A stretch of 64,000 bases of DNA from Roseiarcus sp036489975 (GTDB taxonomy: Bacteria; Pseudomonadota; Alphaproteobacteria; Rhizobiales; Beijerinckiaceae). The stretch is from assembly GCA_036489975.1 (NCBI GenBank), contig DASXES010000110.1, positions 124,001 to 188,000 of the forward strand, given 5' to 3'. Under the pieces are notes generated by a model. It had not been told where the DNA came from, did not search any database, and saw nothing but the letters and a program-made list of their open reading frames with translations. How positions within the stretch are numbered: position 1 is the stretch's first letter; every line of letters begins with the position of its first letter. Below are positions 35,758 through 45,289 of this stretch, in pieces. The position numbers and the translations under genes were made by a program.

Positions 35758-36624
35758 TCAAATGCGGGGGCCGGAATGCGCCCATTTGAACACCACGAGC
35801 GCAAGCGCCAGCACGTTCACCATTTCGGCCCATAGGAACACCCACATGTCCGCCGTGACGCCAAGGGGCGGCGAGCCGGGGAGGATGCCGCGCAGCACGG
35901 GCAGGGCGAAGGCGAAGGCGGCGAGCGAGCCGATCAGCCCGGTCTCCGGCGGGCGCACGTTGATGAACGTCAGGACGCCAATCACAACGGCGCAAAAGCC
36001 GAGCACCAGCATCACCCCGTAGGCGCAAAGAGCAAGCAGGACGATGGCGCCGCCGCGACTTGTCGCGATTGCCAGCTGAACGTCATTCGGATTGGCTCCA
36101 GCCTGGCTCGTCGTATGCAGATTGTAGCCAAGCACCCCTTCCCACACGGTGATTTTCGCCGGAAGGTTGAGCGCGGCCTTTCCATCCATGAGCTGGACGT
36201 CGAGGCGCGCCACGAAGGAGTCGAACGGATAGTGGATGACGCTGCCGTCGTTCAGGTCGATTTCGAAGGTCGAGCTGGCCATATGGGCGCCGGCCGCCAG
36301 CTTGATTTCCTCCACCGTCTGGTCGTGGGTGATCAAGAGGATCAGCTCGCGATCAGCCCCGGCGCGAGCGTTTGCGCCGTTCGACAGGTTTGGCGACAGA
36401 TAGGCGCGCAGCTGCATGCCCTCGTTGGCGGCGTCGATGCTGAGCGGCTCGAGATAGATCTCCGCCGCCGCGCCCGAGTCTGACGCGCCGAACGTCCGTT
36501 CGCCCGGCTGCTCCGAGACATGCATGTTGTGCAGGATTATCAGGTAGCTGATCGTGAGCGCGATCAGGAGCGCCCCGATCGTCGCAATCCGTATCGTGCG
36601 GCTGCGCCGCTGCTCCCGTTCCAT
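35758..36624 (-). CDS. DUF4436 membrane protein
   Basis: A 288-residue protein. One membrane segment lies at residues 13-31, then a periplasmic beta-rich domain of about 150 residues (including HYPFDSFVARLDVQLMDG), then three membrane segments from about residue 195 (AIVLLALCAYGVMLVLGFCAVV, then SLAAFAFALPVLRGILPG and the last). The end GVTADMWVFLWAEMVNVLAL is the DUF4436 hallmark. Function is unknown. It is on the minus strand next to the MFS gene, 86 bases apart. Confidence 0.85.
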   Translation of the reverse strand: MEREQRRSRTIRIATIGALLIALTISYLIILHNMHVSEQPGERTFGASDSGAAAEIYLEPLSIDAANEGMQLRAYLSPNLSNGANARAGADRELILLITHDQTVEEIKLAAGAHMASSTFEIDLNDGSVIHYPFDSFVARLDVQLMDGKAALNLPAKITVWEGVLGYNLHTTSQAGANPNDVQLAIATSRGGAIVLLALCAYGVMLVLGFCAVVIGVLTFINVRPPETGLIGSLAAFAFALPVLRGILPGSPPLGVTADMWVFLWAEMVNVLALALVVFKWAHSGPRI

Positions 36625-36710
36625 TCCCCACCCAGCGACAATATCCGGCCACTAGCTTACCGCGGCGCGGCTTTCCAGCAAGCCTGGCATAGGGTTCCCG
36701 AGCGCCTCGC

Positions 36711-38132
36711 TCATTCCGCCGCGGCGGTCGCGCGTTCCTCGGTGGTCGAGACCATCCGGCCGGATACCGCGGCGCCCGCATCCGGCTTCAGCCGGGCGAA
36801 GACCAGCACCGACAGGCTCGAGATGATGGCGACCATGACGAAGGCGAGCGAGAGATCGCGCGCCATGAGCTCGGAATCGCCGAAGCCGAACTGGATCGTC
36901 TCGACGCAAATCGCCGCGACTGCGATGCCGACCGCCCCCGACATCTGCTGCGAGACGCTGGCGAAGCTCGTGGCGCGGCTCATGCGCGGCGAATCGATAT
37001 CGGCGTAACTGATGGCGTTAAGCGCGGTGAAGACCAGCGAGCGGAAGAAGCCGCCAGTGAGCAGGACGAGCAGCAGGAGCCAATGCGGCGTCGACGTCGT
37101 GAACAGCGCGGAGGCGCCGAGAAACGCCCCCGAAACGAGGCCGATGACGATCAGAGTCTGGCGGAAGCCAAACCAGCGCAGCGCGGTCGTGGCGGTGAAT
37201 TTCATCATGAGCGCGCCCGCGGCGGCGGCGAAGGTGATCGAGCCCGAGGCGAACGGGCTGAGGCCGAAGCCGATCTGCAGCAAGAGCGGCAGCAGGAAGG
37301 GCGTGGCGCCGACGCCGATGCGGAAGATGAGACCGCCGACGACGCCGGCGAAAAAGGTCGGGATCGAGAGCAGCCTGAGATCGAGAATCGCGTCCTCGTT
37401 CTTCCCGGCGTGCCGGACGTAAGCCGCGAGCGCAATGAGCCCGACCGCGATCATCGCCGCGACGACCCAGACAGGCGCGACGCCGCGCCCGATCACGCTC
37501 AAGCCCGCGATCAGGCTGACGAGGCCAACGCCTGACAGGACGAATCCCCTGAAGTCGAAGCGCGGCACCGCCTCCTCGCGCAAATTGTGGATGAACTTGA
37601 GCGAAAGCAGGAGGCCGAGCACGCCAATCGGGACATTGATCCAGAAGATCCAGCGCCAGTGGAAGTAGGTGGTGATGAAGCCGCCGAGCGGGGGCCCCGC
37701 GACCGGGCCGATGAGCGCCGGCACGGTGAGATAGGCCATTGCGCTGACGAGATCGCTCTTGGCTATCGAGCGCAGCAGAACGAGGCGCCCGACCGGCACC
37801 ATCATCGCGCCGCCCAGCCCCTGGAACACGCGGGCCGCGATGAGGGTCGCGAGCGATGACGAAGCGCCGCACAGGATCGAGCCGAGAGTGAACACGACGA
37901 TCGCGGTGCAGAACACCGTGCGCGCTCCGAAGCGGTCCGCGACCCAGCCGGAGGCGGGAATGAACACCGCGAGCGTCAGCAGGTAGGAGGTGAGCGCCAG
38001 CTTGAGGACGATCGGGTCCTGATGGAAGTCGCGCGCGATCGCCGGCAGCGAGGTCGAAATGACGGTTCCGTCCATGTTCTCCATGAACAGGGCGGTCGCG
38101 ATGATGAACGCGGTCAGAATGGCGGAACGCAT
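36711..38132 (-). CDS. MFS transporter, DHA2 family (EmrB-like drug efflux)
   Basis: A 473-residue transporter with about 14 membrane segments. Motif A is WVADRFGARTVF, the motif of segment 1 is ENMDGTVISTSLPAIARDF (the DHA2 Asp), and the motif C-like stretch is IGPVAGPPLGGFITTYFHWR. These fit H+-driven multidrug exporters of the EmrB/QacA group. No EmrA-type adaptor is present. The start at 38132 (MRSAILTAFII) excludes an Arg/Pro-rich extension. The substrate is unknown. Confidence 0.9.
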   Translation of the reverse strand: MRSAILTAFIIATALFMENMDGTVISTSLPAIARDFHQDPIVLKLALTSYLLTLAVFIPASGWVADRFGARTVFCTAIVVFTLGSILCGASSSLATLIAARVFQGLGGAMMVPVGRLVLLRSIAKSDLVSAMAYLTVPALIGPVAGPPLGGFITTYFHWRWIFWINVPIGVLGLLLSLKFIHNLREEAVPRFDFRGFVLSGVGLVSLIAGLSVIGRGVAPVWVVAAMIAVGLIALAAYVRHAGKNEDAILDLRLLSIPTFFAGVVGGLIFRIGVGATPFLLPLLLQIGFGLSPFASGSITFAAAAGALMMKFTATTALRWFGFRQTLIVIGLVSGAFLGASALFTTSTPHWLLLLVLLTGGFFRSLVFTALNAISYADIDSPRMSRATSFASVSQQMSGAVGIAVAAICVETIQFGFGDSELMARDLSLAFVMVAIISSLSVLVFARLKPDAGAAVSGRMVSTTEERATAAAE

Positions 38133-38280
38133 GGGGCGGCTTTCGGGTCGGGGCTCTTGTGGCGCCGGGGTTACGCCGCCGCAAGGCGAAGGCCGGATGG
38201 AGCGGTCACAATGGGTTGAACATGGGCGCACGCCGGCGCGGATCCGCACGTCTGGCTGGATTTCGCCCGTACGGCCGGCC

Positions 38281-38679
38281 TCAGCCGCCGAACACGACCT
38301 TGCTCATGATTCGCCCGGGCGCGAGCGTAAAGAAGCCGGCGACGACAAGCGCCAGGGAAAAGATCCAGATCATCGCCGAACGATGCGCTCTGACATTGTG
38401 CTGTCTGGCGCGCAGGACCGCGAGCGGGACGACAACCAGGGTGAACAGCGACAGAAGGTGGATGGGGCTCCAGGGCCCCCACATGCGGATCGTATGGATG
38501 AAAAGCGAGCTCCCTGCGATCAGCATCATGAGAAGCGCCCAGGCCCAGCCGATCGTTCGATGCGGGAGCGTTCCCTTGGGGGCCAAAAGCTGAACGGCGC
38601 CGAGGCCGATTGCGGCGAAAGCGAAAAGCGCGTGAAACCTTATGACCGGCGGGGCGTCGATGAGCGGAGCGAGCGTCAT
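38281..38679 (-). CDS. DUF2306 membrane protein
   Basis: A 132-residue membrane protein with four segments (IRFHALFAFAAIGLGAVQLL, WAWALLMMLIAGSSLFIH, LLSLFTLVVVPLAVL and WIFSLALVVAGFFTLAPG). His residues between segments (FHALFA, TLPHRTIGW, HIRMWG-like, NVRAHRSAM) are typical of DUF2306. Function unknown. Its ATG at 38679 overlaps the stop of the preceding gene (38676), so the two are co-translated. Confidence 0.8.
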   Translation of the reverse strand: MTLAPLIDAPPVIRFHALFAFAAIGLGAVQLLAPKGTLPHRTIGWAWALLMMLIAGSSLFIHTIRMWGPWSPIHLLSLFTLVVVPLAVLRARQHNVRAHRSAMIWIFSLALVVAGFFTLAPGRIMSKVVFGG

Positions 38680-39056
38680 TGTGGAGCCGGGGGCGATGGC
38701 GCCCGATCGAGAGCCTGGTCGACTTCGCTCAACGCCTTCTCGCAACCGGCGCGGTCGCCCTGGTCGTCGGCGCTGCGGGCCTCGTCCATGGCCTTGGTGA
38801 TCGCCTCGACAGGGGCGCTGGAAAGGTCGCCGGCCTGTTGTTCGGCGCTGGCGATCGAGCCCGGCGTCGGCTGGCGATGCATGGTCGCAAATGTGGATTG
38901 GGGGGCTGCCCGGCCCTCGGCGGCGGCGCTGTCCAGGAGCTTCGAGACCCTAAGGTCGGTCTGATAAATCCGGTCCGTGCAAGGTCCCGCACAAGCGGGC
39001 GCGACGCCGAGAACGAGCGCTGTCCCGGCCACAACCGTCGCGTGTCGAACGATCAT
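38676..39056 (-). CDS. Secreted hypothetical protein
   Basis: A 126-residue protein with a signal peptide (VVAGTALVLGVAPACAG, cleavage near residue 24). The mature part is helical and acidic, with two Cys (CTDRIYQTDLRV and DRAGCEKALSEVDQAL). I recall similar proteins, often with GPCTxxIxxLE near the signal cleavage, as conserved secreted proteins with no assigned role. Coupled to the DUF2306 gene by an ATGA overlap. Confidence 0.75.
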   Translation of the reverse strand: MIVRHATVVAGTALVLGVAPACAGPCTDRIYQTDLRVSKLLDSAAAEGRAAPQSTFATMHRQPTPGSIASAEQQAGDLSSAPVEAITKAMDEARSADDQGDRAGCEKALSEVDQALDRAPSPPAPQ

Positions 39057-39188
39057 GTGTCATCCTCCCTCGATCGGGCGCCGGACGCGCCGGCGTCGCC
39101 GCAAGAACGTCATGTAACGCCGCAGCCGGTCCGTCAGGCGATGGAAAATAAGACAATTGTCCGTGAGACTCGATTCCATCCGCCCGGC

Positions 39189-40201
39189 TCAGCGCGGAAT
39201 CTCGCGCTCTCCGTGACTTTCCAAGAGCGCGTTGAGACGCTTGCGCATCAGCATGCCGGGCCGGTCGGAGGGCATGTGCATCTCGATCTTGCGGCCCATG
39301 TCGACGATGGCGTCAGGGTCGGTCGATTCCAGGATCTCCCGGTCCTCCTCGATGATGGCTTTGTCCCACGCGATGAGCTCGGCGGTCGAACAATCCTCCT
39401 CGCGGTCGTTGCGGTAGAGGATCTGAATGAGCTGGATCGCCCCGTCGTCAATCGGCGTCGCAGAATTGAAGATGACGTGCCTGAGGCCGGAGGGATATTC
39501 CATGTCCATGGTCCGGCAGAACGGCATGAACCAGGCGTTGCGCATTTTCCGCTTCGTCCATGGTTCGCTCGTCCCGGTGATGCGGGCGGCTGAAGGCGGG
39601 TTTCGCACCGGCACGATGGTCTCGGCGACGAAGCCGGTGTCGGTCTCGGTCAGCTCGTATTTCTCCGGCTTCGGCTGATCGATATCGCCGAACGTGCCTT
39701 TATGGACGAAGGCGAAATGCGCGTTGTCGAACGAATTCTCCATCATTCTCAGCGCCGAGCATCGCCACGATTCGTCGAACTGATGGATGCGCCGGAAGGC
39801 GCTGTCTTCCTCGTAAGCGAGGTCGGGAATGTCGGCGATCGTTCGCCGAGGCAGACCCAGACATAGCCGTAAGCGGGTCTGGCGTGGAAGTTTCTGGCCT
39901 TGGCTTCGGGGACCGGCTGCTCGAATGGAAATTGCGGGACGTTCACAAGCTTGCCGGTCCGGTCGTATTCCCAGCCATGATAGCCACATACGATATGGCC
40001 GCCCTTGATCCAGCCTTTGGACAATTTGGCGGTCCGGTGGCAGCAGCGATCCTCCAGCGCCGCCGGTTCGCCGGCCGCGTCGAGGAAGATGACGATGTCC
40101 TGTCCGAGAATGCAAAAGGGCTTCGGTCCATCTTCGAGCTTGGCGAGCGGCAATGTCGCGTACCAGAAATTGCGCAGGACCGGCTGGCGGGTGTTTAGCA
40201 T
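39189..40201 (-). pseudogene. Rieske non-heme iron oxygenase (VanA-like), frameshifted
   Basis: The intact protein would be about 337 residues. The frame from 40201 (MLNTRQPVLRNFWYATLPLA) has the Rieske ligands CCHRTAKLSKGWIKGGHIVC and GYHGWEYD, and reads to YGYVWVCLGE. The other frame continues IADIPDLAYEEDSAFRRIHQ with the iron site ENSFDNAHFAFVHKG and ends at 39189. At the junction near 39846-39850 the coding strand reads GAACGATCG; GAACCGATCG would join them as GEPIADIPD. Span plus one base is a multiple of three. Members hydroxylate or demethylate aromatic compounds such as vanillate. No reductase gene is adjacent. Confidence 0.88.
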
Positions 40202-40307
40202 GACGGCTCCTTGGCGAAACGCAACGGCCCCCGCGAAGCGGCTTGAAACCGGGGGCGCCAGCGTGCAGAATATTTATCGCGCTCACAAGCAACCCTCGAC
40301 AAGCACG

Positions 40308-40613
40308 ATGAGTAAGGCCGTCACCAAAATTGCGCCCAAGACCGAAACGCGGGTTCAGCGTCCGCGCCTGCATAAGGTCATCCTGTTCAACGACGATTAT
40401 ACGCCGCGCGACTTCGTGGTCGAGGTGCTGAAGGGGGTGTTCCGCCTCAACGAAACCCAGGCGCTCAACGTGATGATCACCGCCCATCGCAAGGGCGTCT
40501 GCGTGGTCGTGGTGCTCGCGCAGGACGTCGCCGAGACCAAGGCCGCCCGGGCGACCGAGGCGGGCGCGGCGAAGGGCTATCCGCTGCGCTTCGGAACCGA
40601 GCCCGAGGAATAA
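40308..40613 (+). CDS. clpS: ATP-dependent Clp protease adaptor ClpS
   Basis: A 101-residue adaptor that delivers N-degron substrates to ClpAP. The conserved core is HKVILFNDDYTPRDFVVEVL (Asn-Asp-Asp pocket), followed by ALNVMITAHRKGVCVVVV and the pocket His. Start ATG 40308. clpA, a frequent neighbour, is not present. It is divergent from the broken oxygenase gene. Confidence 0.94.
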   Translation: MSKAVTKIAPKTETRVQRPRLHKVILFNDDYTPRDFVVEVLKGVFRLNETQALNVMITAHRKGVCVVVVLAQDVAETKAARATEAGAAKGYPLRFGTEPEE

Positions 40614-40650
40614 GGCGCTCCCGGTCGGCGCTCTGTCGAAAGGTTTGAAG

Positions 40651-41685
40651 ATGAGCGGCGCGAGTCTCCCGCCCCTGAAAACGCGCAAGCTTGGCCGGAC
40701 GGACGTGAGGGTGACCGAGCTTGGCCTCGGCACGGCGCCGCTCGGCGAGCTGTTCGAGCGGGTGAGCGACGATGAAGCTGCGCGGCTGATCGAAGCGGCC
40801 TGGGACGGCGGCGTCCGGTACTTCGACACCTCCCCCTGGTACGGACGCGGGCTCGCCGAACACACGCTCGGACGTGCGCTCTACCGCAAAGCCCGCGCCG
40901 ACTTCGTCATATCGACCAAGATCGGCCGCGTGTTGCGCCGGCCATTCGGGCCCAACGCGATCAAGGATCAATGGCTCGGCGGTCTCGAGTTCCAGACCGT
41001 GTTCGACTATGGCTACGACGGCGTGATGCGCTCGTTCGAGGACAGCCTGCAACGGCTCGGGATCAATCGCGTCGACGTTCTCCTGATCCACGACCTCGAC
41101 CCCTGGGATCACAATTCCGCGACGCTCAACGCCTATTTCACGGAGCTCAAGACGGGCGGGTGGAGGGCGCTCGCCGAATTGCGCGAGGCAGGCGTCATCG
41201 GCGGGATCGGCGCGGGCTTCAATTCGCTGGGCTCGATCCCTCGTTTTCTCGATCTCTTCGACATGGATTTCTTCCTGCTCGCGATGCGCTACACGCTGCT
41301 CGAGCAGGAGGTGCTCGACGCCGAATTCCCGCGCTGCGCCGAACGCGGCGTCGGCGTCGTCATCGGTGGCGGCTACAATTCCGGCATCCTGGCGACGGGG
41401 GCCGTGCCTGGAGCGATGTACAATTACGAGCCTGCGGGACCCGCCATCCTCGAGCGGGTGAAGAAGATCGAGGCGGTTTGCGCCCGCCACAAGGTTCCGC
41501 TGCCCGCGGCGGCGCTGCAATTCCCCCTCGGCCACCCGATCGTCGCATCGATCATTCCCGGCGCGATCGCGCGCGCTCAGGTCGAGAAGAACGTGGCGGC
41601 CTTCCGCCATCCCATCCCCGCCGACTTCTGGGCCGAGCTCAAACACGAAAAATTGATCCGCGCCGACGCTCCAACGCCGGCATAA
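40651..41685 (+). CDS. Aldo/keto reductase (D-threo-aldose 1-dehydrogenase-like)
   Basis: A 344-residue TIM-barrel oxidoreductase. The catalytic tetrad is visible: Asp and Tyr in YFDTSPWYGRGLAEHTLG, Lys in FVISTKIGRVLRR, and His in DVLLIHDLDPWDHNS. The length and the LGLGTAPLGELFERVSDDEA start fit the D-threo-aldose (L-fucose) dehydrogenase subgroup. It could act on L-fucose or a related sugar. It lies 37 bases after clpS and is followed by an amidohydrolase gene on the same strand. Confidence 0.9.
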   Translation: MSGASLPPLKTRKLGRTDVRVTELGLGTAPLGELFERVSDDEAARLIEAAWDGGVRYFDTSPWYGRGLAEHTLGRALYRKARADFVISTKIGRVLRRPFGPNAIKDQWLGGLEFQTVFDYGYDGVMRSFEDSLQRLGINRVDVLLIHDLDPWDHNSATLNAYFTELKTGGWRALAELREAGVIGGIGAGFNSLGSIPRFLDLFDMDFFLLAMRYTLLEQEVLDAEFPRCAERGVGVVIGGGYNSGILATGAVPGAMYNYEPAGPAILERVKKIEAVCARHKVPLPAAALQFPLGHPIVASIIPGAIARAQVEKNVAAFRHPIPADFWAELKHEKLIRADAPTPA

Positions 41686-41912
41686 GGGTTTGCCGCCGAG
41701 CTCGGGCGCGCCCTGGGTCTGATTGCGGCCGAGACACAGTCTCGCTTGACCGCCCGACGGCGGCGCATGGACGCAGATCCAGGGAAAAGCGAATGTTTCT
41801 GTGCGCGCCGGATGATGGAGAAGCGCCGCGGCGGGCAGGGTGCCTCTGCCACACGCCAGGGTTTGCGCGGCTGAACGCGCATCTTTCGCGAAAATTCGCC
41901 CGCCATTCGCCG

Positions 41913-43244
41913 ATGACCCCCGGCGCGTTCGCCGCAGGCTCAGGAAGCACGCCCGCTCACGCTTCGGCGCCGCCCGTCTCTCGCGTCGCGTTCACCAACG
42001 CGCGGCTTTTCGACGGCAAATCGGACACGCTATTGCAGGGCTTGAGAGTTGTCGTCGAAGGGCGGACGATCGCGGCGGTCGCGCCAGCGGAAGCCCCACT
42101 CGACGCCGCCGCGCGGATCGTCGACTGCGGCGGCCGGGTTTTGATACCCGGCCTCATCGACGCGCACTGGCATGCGATGCTGGCGCCCCTGCCGCTGACC
42201 GTCCTCATGACCGCCGACGTCGGCTTCATCAATCTGGTCGCGGCGGACGAAGCGAAAAAGACGCTGATGCGCGGCTTCACCAGCGTCCGCGACATGGCCG
42301 GGCCGGCCTTCAGTCTGAAGCGCGCGATCGACTCCGGCCTCGTGGCGGGGCCTCGCATCTGGCCGTCGGGCGCGATGATTTCGCAAACCGGCGGCCATGG
42401 CGACTTTCGCTTTCCCTATGAGGTTCCGGCTGCGCCCGACGCGCCGTTGAGCCGCGTCGAGGCGATCGGCGGCGGGGCGATCGCCGATGGCGTCGATCGC
42501 GTGCTGACGCGCTCGCGCGAGCAGCTCATGCTAGGAGCGAGCCAGCTCAAGCTCGCCGCCGGCGGAGGCGTGTCCTCGCATTATGATCCGATCGACGCCA
42601 GCCAATATACTGAGGCCGAATTCCGCGCCGCGGTGGACGCGGCGGAGAACTGGGGCACCTACGTCGCCGTGCACGCCTATACGCCCCGCGCGATCAGGAC
42701 CGCGATCCGCGCCGGCGTCCGATGCATCGAGCACGGGCATCTGATGGACGAGGCGACCGCCGAGGAGATCGCTCGGAACGGCGTATGGCTCAGCACGCAA
42801 CCCTTTCTCAACAACGAATATTCCAATTCGATGCCAACGCCGGAAGGGGAAGCGAAAGCGCAACAGGTCTATGCGGGAACGGACGCGGCTTACGCATTCG
42901 CCAAGGCGTTCAGCCTCAAGACCGCGTGGGGCACCGACATCCTGTTCGATTCGAAGCTGACGGCGCATCAGGGGGCGATGCTGACGACGCTCGAGCGCTG
43001 GTATCGCCCGGCCGAGATCCTCAAGATGGCGACCGCGGTGAACGGCGAGCTTCTGGCGATGTCCGGCCCGCGCAACCCCTATCCGGGCAAGCTCGGCGTG
43101 ATCGAGGCGGGCGCGCTCGCCGACCTCATTCTGGTCGACGGCGATCCGTTGGAAAATCTCAGGCTCATCGCCGATCCGGAAAGGAATTTCCTCGTCATCA
43201 TGAAGGACGGGCGGGTCGTGAAAGACCGGCTGGGCCCGCAATAA
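41913..43244 (+). CDS. Amidohydrolase family protein
   Basis: A 443-residue metal-dependent hydrolase. Motifs: IPGLIDAHWHAMLAP (metal HxH), Lys candidate in QLKLAAGGGVSSHYD, VHAYTPRAIRTAIRAGVRC followed by EHGHLMDE (two metal His), and TAWGTDILFD (catalytic Asp). The group is that of prolidase-like and imidazolonepropionase-related enzymes. The N-terminal hydrophobic/Ala-rich stretch after ATG 41913 is short; an upstream ATG at 41793 could extend the protein. Substrate unknown. Confidence 0.88.
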   Translation: MTPGAFAAGSGSTPAHASAPPVSRVAFTNARLFDGKSDTLLQGLRVVVEGRTIAAVAPAEAPLDAAARIVDCGGRVLIPGLIDAHWHAMLAPLPLTVLMTADVGFINLVAADEAKKTLMRGFTSVRDMAGPAFSLKRAIDSGLVAGPRIWPSGAMISQTGGHGDFRFPYEVPAAPDAPLSRVEAIGGGAIADGVDRVLTRSREQLMLGASQLKLAAGGGVSSHYDPIDASQYTEAEFRAAVDAAENWGTYVAVHAYTPRAIRTAIRAGVRCIEHGHLMDEATAEEIARNGVWLSTQPFLNNEYSNSMPTPEGEAKAQQVYAGTDAAYAFAKAFSLKTAWGTDILFDSKLTAHQGAMLTTLERWYRPAEILKMATAVNGELLAMSGPRNPYPGKLGVIEAGALADLILVDGDPLENLRLIADPERNFLVIMKDGRVVKDRLGPQ

Positions 43245-43250
43245 GCGAGG

Positions 43251-44063
43251 TCAGGCCCGCGCTACGATCACATGCGCCTGGATCTTTCCGGATACCGTGC
43301 CCCTCCCGAACGCCGCCGCAATCGCCTCGGTGGCGCGGGCGGTCGCCTCCTCGAGGCGCGCGGGGTCCCGCGCCTCGATCTCGCCGCGCAACGGCGTGCC
43401 CTCGCAATAGGCGAGCGCCGCCTGGCGGGCGCTTGGGGCGGTGCTCCGTTCCTGCAAGGTCACGCATTCGATGTCCGAAAAGCCGGCCGCCACCAGGTCG
43501 CGCTCGATCTGCTTGAGGTCGTGATAGCCGTGCGGCGTTCGGGCCAGGAACCGGGGGGGCTCGGCCGGAAACATCGCCCCAACGGCTTCGGTCACCACAG
43601 CGGCGAACTCGTTGTCCTCGATGCGGTCCCAGACATTGAACAGGAATCGGCCGCCCGCTTTGAGGACACGGCTCGTCTCCCGATAACCGGCGATCCGGTC
43701 GGGAAAGAACATCGCTCCGAACTGGCAGACAACACTATCGAAGCTGTCGTCCTCGAACGGGAGACTGAGCGCGTCCGCCTGTCGCCAGAGGATGCGGCTG
43801 TCGGGCGCCTGGCGGCTGGCCGCCCGGTCGAGCATGGGCTGGTTCAGGTCGCTGACGACGTAGCGGGCATGGGCGCCGAGCAGGGGCGCGAGCGCGCGGG
43901 TCACGACTCCGGTGCCGGCTGCGGTTTCGAGGATGCGCTCGGGACTGGTCTCCGCCGCCCGGCGGGCGAGATCGGCCGCGTAGGGCTCGAACAACAGCGG
44001 CACGATATAGGAATCGTACATGTCCGGGATCGATCCGGCGAAGGTCCTGTCCGTCTCGCGCAT
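43251..44063 (-). CDS. Class I SAM-dependent methyltransferase
   Basis: A 270-residue protein starting MRETDRTFAGSIPDMYDSYI. SAM-binding motifs are ILETAAGTGVVTRALAPLLG (motif I), YVVSDLNQPMLDRAASR (acidic end of strand 2), and DALSLPFEDDSFDSVVCQFG (motif II/III). This is the UbiE/Methyltransf_11 type. It converges on the amidohydrolase gene, six bases apart. The acceptor substrate cannot be predicted. Confidence 0.88.
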   Translation of the reverse strand: MRETDRTFAGSIPDMYDSYIVPLLFEPYAADLARRAAETSPERILETAAGTGVVTRALAPLLGAHARYVVSDLNQPMLDRAASRQAPDSRILWRQADALSLPFEDDSFDSVVCQFGAMFFPDRIAGYRETSRVLKAGGRFLFNVWDRIEDNEFAAVVTEAVGAMFPAEPPRFLARTPHGYHDLKQIERDLVAAGFSDIECVTLQERSTAPSARQAALAYCEGTPLRGEIEARDPARLEEATARATEAIAAAFGRGTVSGKIQAHVIVARA

Positions 44064-44109
44064 CGAAAGCCTTCCCCCTGACGACCATAGCTGTGCAGCT
44101 CGCGCCGCT

Positions 44110-45054
44110 TCAATCCGCCGTCCCTGCCCCTCCCGCCGCCGGCGCGCCCGCGCCGTTCCCCTGCGCCTGGGCGATGGCGCTGGCGACCGTCGCCATCGTC
44201 GGCATCGTCGGCATGGCGCCGAGCTGCATCGATTCGACCGCTGTCGAGGGCACGATGACGATGGTCGCATTGCTACGCTTTAAGCCCTCGTAAAGCATAT
44301 TCATCGCGCGCAGGTGAAAGGCGGTCGGGTTGTCGGCGTAGGTCTTCGCCGCGGCGTTGAACGACTCCGCCACCTGCCGCTCCGAATCGCCCAGGATCAC
44401 GCGTGCCTGCCGCTCGCGCTCGGCCTGCGCCTGCATCGACATGGCGTCCTGCAAGGCGGCTGGGATCCGCACGTCCTTGAGCTCGACCGCGATGACCTCG
44501 ATTCCCCACGGCTTGGCGCGCGCGTCGATGATGCGCTGCAATTCGACGCTGAGCTTCTCGCGCCCTTCCAGCATGTCGGCCAGCAGGGTCTTGCCGATCA
44601 CGTCGCGGAGCGCCGTCTGCGCGGCCCAATTGATCGCCGAGCCGTAGTCGGCGATGTCCAGCGCCGCCGTTTTCGGATCGACCACCTTGAAGAACAGCAC
44701 CGCGTCGACGTCGACCGGCACCGTGTCGCGCGTCATTGTCTGTTCCGCTCTGAAGGTGCTGGTGATGACCCGGGTGTCGATCCGGTAGGCGACGGTCTCC
44801 ACGATCGGCACGATGAAGAACAGGCCCGGGCCTTCGAGGCCGCGGAACTTGCCGAGCCTCAGCACCACCACCCGCTCCCACTGGTCGGCGATCTTGACCG
44901 CATTGGCGACGACCGAGGCGACAATGAAACCGAGGATCGCGATTGCGACGCTCGCTGGGTAGCTCTCGGGGCTCATGTCTGCATAGGCCAGCGCAAGGCT
45001 GGCGAGGAAAATGATGAGGAAGATCAGCCCTGGCAGGGGATTCGGGCTTCGCAT
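44110..45054 (-). CDS. Slipin (SPFH/stomatin family) protein
   Basis: A 314-residue membrane-anchored protein. Two hydrophobic segments lie near residues 8-26 and 33-52. The SPFH domain follows: ADQWERVVVLRLGKFRGLEG, PGLFFIVPIVETVAYRIDTR, and MTRDTVPVDVDAVLFFKVVD. A coiled-coil region (QAQAERERQARVILGDSERQ) and an Ala/Gly-rich tail complete it. Slipins form rings at membranes and usually come with an NfeD gene, which is not present here. Confidence 0.92.
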   Translation of the reverse strand: MRSPNPLPGLIFLIIFLASLALAYADMSPESYPASVAIAILGFIVASVVANAVKIADQWERVVVLRLGKFRGLEGPGLFFIVPIVETVAYRIDTRVITSTFRAEQTMTRDTVPVDVDAVLFFKVVDPKTAALDIADYGSAINWAAQTALRDVIGKTLLADMLEGREKLSVELQRIIDARAKPWGIEVIAVELKDVRIPAALQDAMSMQAQAERERQARVILGDSERQVAESFNAAAKTYADNPTAFHLRAMNMLYEGLKRSNATIVIVPSTAVESMQLGAMPTMPTMATVASAIAQAQGNGAGAPAAGGAGTAD

Positions 45055-45289
45055 GGTTAAAAAAACCTTTGTCGCGGCTTTGCCGCTTTGCGCCCGCCCC
45101 GTCCCGCGCTTTCAGCGCGTCCACTTCCTTATGTGGGGTGTTTTCCGTTCGGCGCCAGCGCTCTTCCGGGCCGAGAGGGCCGTAAAAAATCGTCGGGGAA
45201 GCATGAATTGGGGTTGCGCGAGTGTTCACGCGCAAGTAACAATTGGTCAAAAGGGGCTTGAGGCGGGCGCAAGTTTGAGGGCGGCTGCG

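Noticed and set aside
40971..41912. Long N-terminal extension of the amidohydrolase frame through the aldo/keto reductase gene
   Set aside because: The extension is in another frame of a well-supported reductase gene and is Arg-rich. The family begins after 41913.
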